From NCBI GenBank assembly GCA_038043445.1, contig JBBTBY010000021.1:1-64000 (forward strand): a stretch of 64,000 nt of DNA, written 5' to 3'. A model generated the notes under the pieces. That model was not told the origin of the DNA. It was given only the letters and a program-made list of their open reading frames with translations, and did not search any database. How positions within the stretch are numbered: position 1 is the first letter of the stretch; each line of letters begins with the position of its first letter. Below are positions 26,545-35,810 of the stretch, piece by piece. A program made the position numbers and the translations under genes. This stretch comes from Spirochaetota bacterium (GTDB lineage: Bacteria; Spirochaetota; Brachyspiria; Brachyspirales; JACRPF01).

Positions 26545-27762
26545 CTATCGTGTGTTCTTCTTCCATGCTTCAATGAGCACTTTCAAGCGTTCGGTCATTT
26601 CACCGCCGTCAGAATTATTGCTGCCTTTTGATCCTGCACCGAACGTGGGGTTCCATCCGTTCCATCCGCGATATGCGAAATAGGACCAGCTGATGCCGTG
26701 CTTTTCAAATATATCGATACAGTCTTTCACCCACGCCGCTCCGCCGGGGGCCCATCGGACCACGCTGAACGCCCCGCACAGCATGATACAGTCGTTCTTT
26801 TTCTTGAATGCGACAGCCTCGGCGATGTTCGCCTCAAGCTCTTCACGTCCGATGTGTACTGCGGGGTTGCCTTTGAAGTTACGAAGACCCCCCGGATAGC
26901 TTTTGTTCGTATAATCATCCCCGACATATCCGCCGATGCCCTGATGGACATAACTGTGCGGATAATAGCCATGGAACACATACACGATTTTCGGGTCTTT
27001 GACCGGCGTGAACGATGAGAACCCTCCCGGCAGTCCCCACGGTGCGGGCATGATGAGTATATAGGTGTTGGTGTCATGCCGGCGTATCGCGCTCGTGACG
27101 AGCGGAATCGTGTTCGACTGCCAGCGTTCCACTTCTTCCTTTGTATTGGGCTCGTCCATCAGATTGATCCCGAGAAGCATCGGATGATCCCCGAATTCGT
27201 ATGCGATATACGACGCGATTTTCATGGTCTCGTCCTCAAAACGATAACCGGCGCTCTGCCCCGGTTCAAGTTTCCAGTTCACAGAACGGCCGATGATCTT
27301 TCCCGATGCGGCAGCGATTATTTTGATATCGTATTTTTCGCCAAGATGCAGGGCTATTTTCAACCCGTTCAAATTCTGCCGATACGGCAGAAGTGCATCA
27401 TCCGCAGGCACGGGGGGCGCATCCGTTCCGCGTTTCACATCCCATGCCGACCCCGCATCGACTGAAAGCGATACGGTGATAAGATTTACGCCCCACTCTT
27501 TGAATTTCCGGAACTGCGCCTCTTTGAGAAATCCGCCGGGGTCCTGGGTGTTGGCTCCGATCGGTGCAATAGAGAATGTGTATATGCCCCGCATGCCGCT
27601 CTTCGGCCAGTGTTTCTCCGCCGTACTTTTCGTCAGCGGTTTTTCGATGAGTGAACGTGCCTCGTCGGACACATCCCCGGCAATGGGTGATGCTTTCGAT
27701 TGTGCAAAAACGGATGCGGCGAGGCTCAAACCGATGGCGATGAGCGCATGTTGAATGCTCAT
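26545..27762 (-). CDS. Secreted GH5-like protein with altered nucleophile
   Basis: 405 residues from ATG 27762, preceded by AAGGAG; a longer open frame to 28023 has no support. A signal peptide (SLAASVFAQ) leads a cellulase-type (GH5, clan GH-A) barrel. Recognisable parts are IYTFSIAPIGAN, WGVNLITVSL, acid/base Glu in NLMDEPNT (about 201), VFHGYYPHSY, and SWSYFAYRGWNGW near the end. The strand where GH5 proteins carry the nucleophile (usually GEF) reads LCGAFSVVRWAPG here, with GCG (Ala) in place of Glu at about residue 330. Unless another residue substitutes, it should not be a normal retaining hydrolase; it may bind glycan instead. Co-transcribed, 26 bp after the GH20-like gene. Confidence 0.8.
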   Translation of the reverse strand: MSIQHALIAIGLSLAASVFAQSKASPIAGDVSDEARSLIEKPLTKSTAEKHWPKSGMRGIYTFSIAPIGANTQDPGGFLKEAQFRKFKEWGVNLITVSLSVDAGSAWDVKRGTDAPPVPADDALLPYRQNLNGLKIALHLGEKYDIKIIAAASGKIIGRSVNWKLEPGQSAGYRFEDETMKIASYIAYEFGDHPMLLGINLMDEPNTKEEVERWQSNTIPLVTSAIRRHDTNTYILIMPAPWGLPGGFSSFTPVKDPKIVYVFHGYYPHSYVHQGIGGYVGDDYTNKSYPGGLRNFKGNPAVHIGREELEANIAEAVAFKKKNDCIMLCGAFSVVRWAPGGAAWVKDCIDIFEKHGISWSYFAYRGWNGWNPTFGAGSKGSNNSDGGEMTERLKVLIEAWKKNTR

Positions 27763-27788
27763 GATTTGCTCCTTGGAAGATCCGAATA

Positions 27789-30668
27789 TTATTGCACTGC
27801 CGTGACCGCCACGAGACCTATCATGAGCCCGGGAATATTCTGCTTCGCAATTAGCTCTATGGAATCGATAGCGTCGTCCGGGTTCTGGTTCACCCATTCG
27901 TACGACTGAAGGTTGATCGCATCGCTGGACCTTGTTGCACATTCCCACGCGAGCGATGCATCCCAAGTGTATTGATACGCCCAATGCTGCCAGCTGTTCT
28001 TCCGCGGTGCTCCGCTCAGCCAATGGACAGCATTTCTGCTGTTGATGGGTATTTCTGTACTACTCCCGTTCGCATACGTTACGCGATACGAGCCGTATGT
28101 CATAGGTGTTACCGACGGCACCAAGAGCGTAAGCCCATGAAGGAGGACAATGCTCCTTGCTTTTCTGTTGATAGAGATACGCTTGCCTGTTGCGGGTACG
28201 TCAAGCTCGGTATTTCCGGACACGACGCATGCGTTCGTGATTGCATAGTCGACACCGATCATACGCTGTGATCCCATCGGCAGAAGCGAGAGGTCCATGT
28301 GCGATCCCCCGCCGAACCAGGCATTGCCGCCGGTAAGCGTTCTGTTCGCCGATGCGGCAAGATTTATCGGCGTGAACCGCGCCCCGTGCATGCGCGAAGG
28401 CTTGTCCTTGTCGATGATAGCTCCGGCAAGTACAGCCTGCGGTGACCATGATAATGCTTTCGGCTCCGGCATCGATGTGTTCCACGCATACATGACACCG
28501 AGCATGGAGTTCGCCGCGGGTGAGCGTGTTGCGAGGAACCCCCAGTCGGTCACAAGCACGCCTTGCTGGCCGATTGACTTTATCACCTGCGGTATAAAGT
28601 AGTTGTTCTCATTCTTGAGCCATGGACAGCCGATGACTTGGAAACCGTTCGTCGAAAAATAGTTGAATGAGAGATAGGTGGTATCGATGCTCGGCCGGTA
28701 ATTGTAATGCCAATCGGTTATGATGATATCTTTGTTGAGCTTCTGGAGCGCCGGGTGCACGATAAGACCGCCGTAGTGCGGATTGCCGCTGTTGCAGTTC
28801 TCTACCCCGAGCTTCTCCCAATAATCCTTTTCAAGGAGAAAGTCCCCCCATATCATCGTCCGCACATTGCGTTTTTCCAGAAAGTCACGCGTCTTGTTCA
28901 CATCGTTCGCGAAGAGATCGGCGGGATCCTTTGTCTTGCACACGGGGCAGACGACCATGCCGGCTATCTCATCATGGGCGATATGCATTGCATCGCATTG
29001 TGTCGCATCGATCACTTCGTTCAGAAGATCGAACACGAGCGGATATGTCTTGGGGCGATTCGGGCAATACGCCCCGTGCGGCCATCCTTTTTTCTGCCAG
29101 TCGGGGTCCTCGGCTATCTCGGGATGCGACTTGAGGAGGTCCATCACTTTGCCGTAGGTGAATACCGCAGGAATGAAACGGAGATGATATTTTTTCGCAT
29201 ACGCGGCCATCTCGGCGAGACTGCTTACGGGCAGCGCATCTTTTCCCGCCACTTCGGGATGCGACTTCCATGCGAGCTCGCCCCATTTGACCTGATAGAC
29301 TATCGTGTTCGCTTTGAAGTATGAATATACATTCCGTATGAGGCGTTTCATTTCCGGGCCAGAATTCCTTCCCCCGCCCTCGATATAGAATCCGCGGAAC
29401 GGGAGATCGGGTCTATCCTTGATCCGTACGGCAGGTATTTCGGCGCCGTTCGCGCCCGCGCGGATAAGCTGCCGCAAGGTCTGAGTGCCGTAGAGAACAC
29501 CGGCGCCGTCGGCCCCGGCGATAAGGATTTCCTTCGGCGTGACGACGAGCGTATATCCCTCTTTTTCTGTTTCGCGTTTTTCGGCGATACCAAGCCGCTT
29601 GCTTGCAGCCTCCACCGATGCATCACCGTTCACGCCCATCGTAATGGGCGCCGCCTCTGAGCGCGTCATCGATACGCCGAAACGGGAGAGATCCTCGGCG
29701 AGCACCTCGAATGCGGCCTCGTGTATTCCGCAGGCGATCGCGACTTTCTGTGGAACGGCGAAAAATCCCTTATCCTTGATGTATGTTTTCGGTTCCGGGA
29801 TGATGGTGCCCGCGTTCGGGTCTATCCTGTTCTCAGTGCGGTCGGCGCTCACCTCGGCAAGGCGCTTTGAAAGCCATGCGGCGTTCTCTCTTGCAGTGGA
29901 AAACTCACGTGCGGGCTCGCTGTCGTATCGCGAAAGGAGCGATCTCATGTACGCGATCGCTTTCGCAGAACTGCGTTCTTCTACGGTGCTGAAAAAGTCC
30001 GCTCGGGGAGAGAAACGTATATCGACGGTGCACTGCGACTTCATCCCTTCTGCGGGGACGTTCTCTATCTGATGGAGAAGCGAGAATGTTTTTCTTTCGT
30101 CCGGTCCCCAGGTGCGGTCGCAGAGCGAGCGCAGTTTCCACGGAACGCCGTCGTCACTGGTAAGCGTGAACGTCCATTCGCCGGACTTCGCCGAGAGGGT
30201 AAAGCTCTCGACGTCGATGGTTTTCCACCCATCGGCGGTCAATGTTGCATCGGGCTGTTCTTGACGCTTGACGACGGCATCGGTGAATAATCCCCTCGTC
30301 AGGAATAACTCCCAAACCGCATAATGCGCGCCCGAGTTCGGGGGCACGGCCGCCTCGAGTACGGCTCGTATGCCGTTGCTTGCCAGTGTGTACGTGATGA
30401 CCGCGGATACAGGCGCGTTCTTCGGAGAACGGAATACTGATTTCACGCCTTCGGCCTTTCCCTGATAGCTGTCCGTCGGCTGCGGATATATCTTTTTCCA
30501 GCTTTTATCGGCTATGCTGAAGACGTCGAAAAGCATGGCCTGTTCCATGCCGAAACTGACTGTCGCGCTCAGCGGCGTTAGATCGAGCGCCGCCTGTCCG
30601 ACGACAAGTCCGTTGACCGCGCAGGGCAGGCACAGCATGAGAAGGATGAATGTTCGGCGAAAGTTCAT
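27789..30668 (-). CDS. Secreted GH20-like beta-N-acetylhexosaminidase, paralogue 2
   Basis: 959 residues with a signal peptide (FILLMLCLPCAVNG) and a GAGGGAG ribosome binding site. Residues about 28-225 are a domain shared with the two upstream genes. From about 290 (IIPEPKTYIK) comes the GH20-type N-domain, then the catalytic barrel with the Asp-Glu pair in HIAHDEI (about 563-566); GH20 enzymes use substrate-assisted catalysis on terminal GlcNAc or GalNAc. A CPVC motif follows the DE pair. The C-terminal region (about 800-959) matches the other paralogue, both ending PGLMIGLVA(V/L)TAVQ. Substrate is likely an N-acetylhexosamine or a sulfated version; exact linkage is unknown. Confidence 0.83.
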   Translation of the reverse strand: MNFRRTFILLMLCLPCAVNGLVVGQAALDLTPLSATVSFGMEQAMLFDVFSIADKSWKKIYPQPTDSYQGKAEGVKSVFRSPKNAPVSAVITYTLASNGIRAVLEAAVPPNSGAHYAVWELFLTRGLFTDAVVKRQEQPDATLTADGWKTIDVESFTLSAKSGEWTFTLTSDDGVPWKLRSLCDRTWGPDERKTFSLLHQIENVPAEGMKSQCTVDIRFSPRADFFSTVEERSSAKAIAYMRSLLSRYDSEPAREFSTARENAAWLSKRLAEVSADRTENRIDPNAGTIIPEPKTYIKDKGFFAVPQKVAIACGIHEAAFEVLAEDLSRFGVSMTRSEAAPITMGVNGDASVEAASKRLGIAEKRETEKEGYTLVVTPKEILIAGADGAGVLYGTQTLRQLIRAGANGAEIPAVRIKDRPDLPFRGFYIEGGGRNSGPEMKRLIRNVYSYFKANTIVYQVKWGELAWKSHPEVAGKDALPVSSLAEMAAYAKKYHLRFIPAVFTYGKVMDLLKSHPEIAEDPDWQKKGWPHGAYCPNRPKTYPLVFDLLNEVIDATQCDAMHIAHDEIAGMVVCPVCKTKDPADLFANDVNKTRDFLEKRNVRTMIWGDFLLEKDYWEKLGVENCNSGNPHYGGLIVHPALQKLNKDIIITDWHYNYRPSIDTTYLSFNYFSTNGFQVIGCPWLKNENNYFIPQVIKSIGQQGVLVTDWGFLATRSPAANSMLGVMYAWNTSMPEPKALSWSPQAVLAGAIIDKDKPSRMHGARFTPINLAASANRTLTGGNAWFGGGSHMDLSLLPMGSQRMIGVDYAITNACVVSGNTELDVPATGKRISINRKARSIVLLHGLTLLVPSVTPMTYGSYRVTYANGSSTEIPINSRNAVHWLSGAPRKNSWQHWAYQYTWDASLAWECATRSSDAINLQSYEWVNQNPDDAIDSIELIAKQNIPGLMIGLVAVTAVQ

Positions 30669-30768
30669 CGGCAGCTCCCTCGGATATTCTATGCCATAAC
30701 AGTATAATGTAAATTAGATGGATGAACTTTGCTGTCTTTTCCCGTCTGTTTGCTGGTTTTTATATATC

Positions 30769-32829
30769 CTACTGAGATTCGATCACATACTGCCGCTTTT
30801 TCGGCTTGTTCACGGTATAGACCTCATCGAAGAGAGCCGCGATGTCCGACTCATATGCAGCGGCCTTCGGCCTCACCGCATTGTATTTCGCGATATAGGC
30901 TGTAACGCGAGACTTGCCCGCAGGGGATTCGACGTACTTTTTCACCGATTCGGCGTCCGTGGTGTCGACGCCGTTCTGACGGAGTATGGCCTCGATGTAC
31001 GCTGCCCAGCGCATATCCGTTTCGAGCGCATGACGCTTGGCGTTCACTCGTGCGACATCGCGAGCCTGCAGCATCTGCGGTGTTTCGAAGAGGGCGAGAT
31101 TTATTCCGCGATCCAGTTCCGCTGCTGTGAATGCACCGACAGGCAGGGTGTCGATCGAAAGGGCATACGATCCCGACGGAAGGCCCTTGATGCAGAGTAT
31201 TTCGCGGTTGCAGTCGTCGGTAAAAGGTACGATGCGAAGCGCCGTCCGTGCCATGGTTTCGACGGGGAAGGGAAGCGCACCGGCGAACATTGAGAACGAT
31301 ACTCCTTTGCCGGTGAACGACAGGTCGGAGACAGCACAGCGGTCGAATGATGTAAGCTTTTTGCTTTTTGCATCGATAGTGACGGCGGACACGGTGGAGG
31401 GCACGCGTTGCGCCTTGAGAAAACAGTATGCCATGACGAGATTGCCGACCTCATCGGGGTGAACGCGGTCGTTCCCGATGGCAGTGAAAGCACCGCCGAC
31501 GCTTTTCTGCGCTGTTGCATTGATATGGGCTATCGCCCCGTGCATATCGATGATCGATGCCCCGCGCGAAATGGCGAGACCTGATACGAAATTCGCGAAG
31601 ATCTCAAGCGTGCCGTCCTTCCCGGTGAGCACTTTCGATGTAATATGTGTCGCCGTTTCTTCATACGGCGTGGGCGTGAAGGCGATGATGCGCTTGCCGG
31701 TCATGGCCGCAAGGCGGTCGAACACGTTCGTCATATCGACGGCATAGGTCGCGAGCATTTTTTCGCGATAGGCATTGAGCGCATCCGGTTTCGATGCGGG
31801 CGAATAGACGGCGTCGTAACCGCTGTCATTCATGCCGAGCATGACGACAGAGGCGGTGGGCGCCGGGGACGCCGTTGCGATATCCCAGTCGAAGCGCTTA
31901 AGCACATTGCGAGCGCTGTCGCCGCCGATGCCGCGGTTGATGAAGCGGACGCGGCGGTCGGGAAAACGTGTCGCGTAGAAGTCGGCGATGTACTTGATGT
32001 ATGTGCCGCGATGCGTGATGCTGTCGCCGATGAAGCAGACGACATCGCCGTCGCTGAACGGCGGTACGGAGCGTTCGGATGGAAAGAATCGGTCGACATT
32101 CGCCATTGCAAGTGTTGAAAGATCCGGCGGGAGGCCGCTGATGATAAGTGCACTGATGTCATCTGCGGCGGCATCGGCGGTCATCTCGAATGAACATGCG
32201 TCGGTAAGGCCGTTCGTGGTGATGTTCTCGATGCTGTAAAGCGCATCGAATGTGCGCAATTCCTCGGGCCTCCATTTTGCACCGGTCGACGAGCGAAGCG
32301 CCCACGCGCCGGTGCGGGCTGAACGCAGTGTAAGACGCCACGGTTGCCTTGCCGCGAACGATATTGTCTCTGCCGTAAGCTTGAGCGTTGTATTTGCAGG
32401 ATCGAGCAGCATCGAAGTCCCGTCGATATTCGCCTGACAGCCGAGGAATATCTTCTTCGCGAGGAATACATCGATGACCGCGTAATGGATATCGGTGCCG
32501 GGAGGGATATCGAAGCGTATATCCGCGCGAATGCCGTTTGAGAGCGGTGTGTAGGAGACGGAAACGGCATACGGCGAGCTCGTCGTCATATGGAGTACGC
32601 CGCCGTTGGTGTGTACCGTCCAGTCTTCACGGCCGATCGGAAAGAGCTTGTTCCATCCCTTGTCGGAGAGATATATCTCCATTTTCTCCAGAATGCGTTC
32701 CCCGTTCCTGTCGAATGTGCCGCCGGTGCCGTCGACTACTGCTTTTGCGGTGCCGTAGGTCATTGTTGCGGTGAAGATCGGCAATGCGGCTGCCGCGAGT
32801 ATAATGAGAAAGCGAACAGTTGTTTTCAT
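30769..32829 (-). CDS. Secreted SGNH/GDSL hydrolase with shared N-terminal domain
   Basis: 686 residues, signal peptide at the N-terminus. Residues about 30-230 match the N-terminal domain of the two GH20-like neighbours (NGIRADIRFDIPPG, HYAVIDVFLAKKIF). The catalytic domain has block I FIGDSITHRG (Ser about 267), block II Gly in RGIGGDSARN, block III GMNDSG and block V DRVHPDEVG with the Asp-His pair. Such hydrolases often remove acetyl groups from sugars. A helical C-terminal region of about 150 residues follows. The start overlaps the upstream GH20-like stop by 4 bp (ATGA), so the two are translationally coupled. Deacetylation of the same glycan attacked by the GH20 enzymes is the natural inference. 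Confidence 0.82.
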   Translation of the reverse strand: MKTTVRFLIILAAAALPIFTATMTYGTAKAVVDGTGGTFDRNGERILEKMEIYLSDKGWNKLFPIGREDWTVHTNGGVLHMTTSSPYAVSVSYTPLSNGIRADIRFDIPPGTDIHYAVIDVFLAKKIFLGCQANIDGTSMLLDPANTTLKLTAETISFAARQPWRLTLRSARTGAWALRSSTGAKWRPEELRTFDALYSIENITTNGLTDACSFEMTADAAADDISALIISGLPPDLSTLAMANVDRFFPSERSVPPFSDGDVVCFIGDSITHRGTYIKYIADFYATRFPDRRVRFINRGIGGDSARNVLKRFDWDIATASPAPTASVVMLGMNDSGYDAVYSPASKPDALNAYREKMLATYAVDMTNVFDRLAAMTGKRIIAFTPTPYEETATHITSKVLTGKDGTLEIFANFVSGLAISRGASIIDMHGAIAHINATAQKSVGGAFTAIGNDRVHPDEVGNLVMAYCFLKAQRVPSTVSAVTIDAKSKKLTSFDRCAVSDLSFTGKGVSFSMFAGALPFPVETMARTALRIVPFTDDCNREILCIKGLPSGSYALSIDTLPVGAFTAAELDRGINLALFETPQMLQARDVARVNAKRHALETDMRWAAYIEAILRQNGVDTTDAESVKKYVESPAGKSRVTAYIAKYNAVRPKAAAYESDIAALFDEVYTVNKPKKRQYVIESQ

Positions 32830-35687
32830 TGCACCGCCGTGAGTGCGACAAGGCCTATCATAAGCCCCGGAAGATCTTTCGCCTGCGCCTCGACAGAAAT
32901 GATGGTATCATTCGGCCGCGGATTTATCCACTCATACGCCTGCAAATTCACAGCCTCTCCCCTGCGGGTAATGCCTTCCCAAGCACATGTTGAGTTCCAT
33001 GCGAATTGATATTTCCATGATCCCCAGGGATTGACGCGGGGGGTAGTGCTTGTCCAGTGGACGGCGTTTTCCGTTGTTATCGGCACAGTGACGGACGTTC
33101 CATCCGAATATGTTACACGATAGCCGCCGAATATCTGTTTGAACACTGTCGGGTTCTCCACCGATACCCCGTGCAGGAACACAAGACCTTTTGACTTTGC
33201 GTTCACTCCTATCTTTCCGCTCACTGCATCCCCGCGTTTCGTGTTCGCCGCTGCAACGACAACACCTTTATCGCCGATGCGGTAGGGTATGCCGAGGAGA
33301 CGGATATCGCCTTTCGGCAGATACGTGAGGTCCGAGCGTACGCTCAGCCCTATCCATGCGTTCGAATCGCCGATAAGCATTCGGTTGGCGGCAGATCCCA
33401 GGTTCACCGGGGTGAACGATGCGCCGAACTTCTGTGACGAACGGTCGCGGTTAAGCACTGACGCCGCGAAAACCGCCTGCGGATCGTAGGGGAGTGCCGA
33501 TGGTTCGGGCGTCGCGCTGTTCCAGGAATATACGGCACCGAGCAGGGCGTTCGCCGATGGTGAACGCACCGCAAGGAAGCCCCAGTCGGTGACAAGTATC
33601 CCCGCCTGGCCGATCTCGCGGACCGCTTTCGTCAATGAGTAGTTGTTTTGGTCGTTATACCAGGAGCAGCCGATGACGCGGAAACCTTTTTCCGCGAAAT
33701 GGGCGAGGGTCGGAAAATTCGTCGATGCACTGTACTGCCAATCGCAGATAATGACATCCTTGTGTATCGTATCAGCCGCAGGGTGAACGATAAAATTCCC
33801 GTATGAGGAATGACCGCTGTTCGCGGTGAATCCTTTCCATCGCGCTGTTTCAAGGATGAAATCGCCCCATATCATCGCCTCCACGTTCTTTCCCGCGAGA
33901 AATCCGTGTATCTTGTTCACATCGTTCGCGAAGAGATCGGCGGGTGCCATTGCCTTGCAGACGGGACAGGCGACCATTCCGCTTATTTCATCATGTCCGA
34001 TATGCATAGCATCACATTTCGTTGCGTCGATGATCTCGCTCATGAGATCGAATATGAGCGAATACGATGCCTCGTTGTTCGGGCAGTATGTCCCTGCCTT
34101 GCCGATCTTTGCCGCCGCTGCATCTTCAGCGATGTCAGGGTGTGATTTCAGGAGATTTCCCACTTTCCCGTATGTGAACACCGCGGGTATCAATCGCATC
34201 TTGTATTTCTTCGCATAGTCGGCAATTGCCGTCAGCTCGCTTAATGCGATCGCGTTCGTTGCTGATACCTCGGGATGTGAACGCCATGCGTATTTGAGCC
34301 AGTTGATCTCTACCATAAGAACATTCGCTTTGTAATATGAATAGACATTGCGTATGAGATGGAACAACTCGTCACGTGATGCCGATGCAGTATTTTCCAA
34401 GTAGTAGCCGCGGAACTGCATGTCCGGCCAGTCGACGATACTGCATGCGGGAACCTCGGCCCCGGCCTTTCCCGGGCGTATGATCTGTCTGAGCGTCTGG
34501 ACACCGTAGAGTACGCCGCGCGGACCGCTTCCGGCGACAAGTATCTCAGAGGGTGTGACCGCTATCGCATAGCCTTCGGCGCGTGCGAATTCATTGGTGT
34601 CGATACCGAGCCGTACGCATGCCGCCGCTACTGATGCATCCTTCGAGGGGACACCGATACGCATTGCACAAGCCTTTTCAGATATATCGGCACGGGCGGC
34701 CGTTGAACCGTAACGGGCGAGATCGAGCGTAAGCAATTCCAGCGCCGCGTCATGTTCCGTGTTGCATGCAATGTCCGCTTTTTTCGGGATCGGATACGCG
34801 CCGATCTTTTTTACATACCGTTTCGGCTCGGGTATGATGACACCGGCACGCGGATCGAGCCTGCTTTCGGCGAGGTCGGCGGTCAATGCCGCGATGCGCT
34901 GTGCGTAGAAGTCTGCACGCTTTGCTGCATCAACAGGCATTTCACCTGTGTTCAGACGATAGCGGTCGAGTATTTTTTTCATTGAGGATGCTGCCGCTTC
35001 CGACTGCTGCAGCAATGGGTCATAGCCGGGGGCCGGGGTGAATTTCGCCTCGATGCGGAGCTTTACGGAAATGCCTTCGGCGGGGATATTCGCCATTTGA
35101 TTGAGGAGGGTGAACGTTTTACGTTCTTCCGCGCCCCAGCCGCGGTCGCAGGTGGAGCGGAGCAGCCACTTTGCCGGTCCGCTTGCGGCAAGGTCGAATG
35201 ACCATTCGCCGATGGCGGTTCGTATGGAAAAGCGCTCGACTTCTATCGTGTCCCACTTTGATGTGCGCAAGGGAAGCAGCTGTCCGCCGTGGAGGACGAT
35301 CGCATCGGCAAAAATTGAACGCGTCAGGTACACATCCCATACACCGAAATGTGCGCCGGTATTCGACGCTATCGTGACCGAATATTCCGCCGTGAATCCG
35401 TTCTCTGCGGCCGTGAATCGCGACTCACCCGCTATCGCTGCGTTCTTTTTTGTGCGCTGTATGGCGGACGACCCGTCGACGGAGACGGCCTCAAGCGCAT
35501 CGCCGAACTTCGCACAGTTCCCCCAGGTAGACTTTGCCGTGTAATACGGGTCCATTTCGAATATCTTCACCGGCCCGTGAATGACACTTATCGCTGCGGC
35601 GGATATCTCAATGACCGTATTCCCGGATTCCACCTGTACGCCGAACGATAGTGATGCGCATATCAGTGCTCCGATGATCTTTTTCAT
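32826..35687 (-). CDS. Secreted GH20-like beta-N-acetylhexosaminidase, paralogue 1
   Basis: 953 residues, signal peptide (KKIIGALICASLSFGVQ), GAGGAG ribosome binding site. Domain order is the same as its paralogue at 27789-30668: shared N-terminal domain, GH20 N-domain starting IIPEPKRYVK, barrel with HIGHDEI at about residue 563, then CPVCK and the matching C-terminal sandwich. It is the first gene of the operon downstream of an AraC regulator. The two paralogues are clearly diverged in sequence while keeping motif spacing, which suggests different but related substrates rather than a recent copy. Confidence 0.84.
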   Translation of the reverse strand: MKKIIGALICASLSFGVQVESGNTVIEISAAAISVIHGPVKIFEMDPYYTAKSTWGNCAKFGDALEAVSVDGSSAIQRTKKNAAIAGESRFTAAENGFTAEYSVTIASNTGAHFGVWDVYLTRSIFADAIVLHGGQLLPLRTSKWDTIEVERFSIRTAIGEWSFDLAASGPAKWLLRSTCDRGWGAEERKTFTLLNQMANIPAEGISVKLRIEAKFTPAPGYDPLLQQSEAAASSMKKILDRYRLNTGEMPVDAAKRADFYAQRIAALTADLAESRLDPRAGVIIPEPKRYVKKIGAYPIPKKADIACNTEHDAALELLTLDLARYGSTAARADISEKACAMRIGVPSKDASVAAACVRLGIDTNEFARAEGYAIAVTPSEILVAGSGPRGVLYGVQTLRQIIRPGKAGAEVPACSIVDWPDMQFRGYYLENTASASRDELFHLIRNVYSYYKANVLMVEINWLKYAWRSHPEVSATNAIALSELTAIADYAKKYKMRLIPAVFTYGKVGNLLKSHPDIAEDAAAAKIGKAGTYCPNNEASYSLIFDLMSEIIDATKCDAMHIGHDEISGMVACPVCKAMAPADLFANDVNKIHGFLAGKNVEAMIWGDFILETARWKGFTANSGHSSYGNFIVHPAADTIHKDVIICDWQYSASTNFPTLAHFAEKGFRVIGCSWYNDQNNYSLTKAVREIGQAGILVTDWGFLAVRSPSANALLGAVYSWNSATPEPSALPYDPQAVFAASVLNRDRSSQKFGASFTPVNLGSAANRMLIGDSNAWIGLSVRSDLTYLPKGDIRLLGIPYRIGDKGVVVAAANTKRGDAVSGKIGVNAKSKGLVFLHGVSVENPTVFKQIFGGYRVTYSDGTSVTVPITTENAVHWTSTTPRVNPWGSWKYQFAWNSTCAWEGITRRGEAVNLQAYEWINPRPNDTIISVEAQAKDLPGLMIGLVALTAVQ

Positions 35688-35746
35688 ACGATTCTCCTCG
35701 CGTCGTTGTGTGCAGGGTATAGGGATGAACGTGAGTGCATGATGGT

Positions 35747-35752
35747 AGTATA
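35747..35752 (-). promoter_or_regulatory. Possible -10 box of the GH20/GDSL/GH5 operon
   Basis: TATACT on the minus strand about 60 bp before the first operon gene, without a recognisable -35 box. That pattern fits a promoter needing an activator, such as the AraC protein encoded immediately upstream. Confidence 0.3.
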
Positions 35753-35810
35753 TGAAAATTTCGGCCGGACGGGTTTGCTGTTTTTTCGCGGCTGTGTTGT
35801 GTTTTTTGCA

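Noticed and set aside
26510-28023. Longer start for the GH5-like gene at 28023
   Set aside because: It would overlap the GH20-like gene by over 200 bp and lacks a ribosome binding site; 27762 has AAGGAG and a signal peptide.
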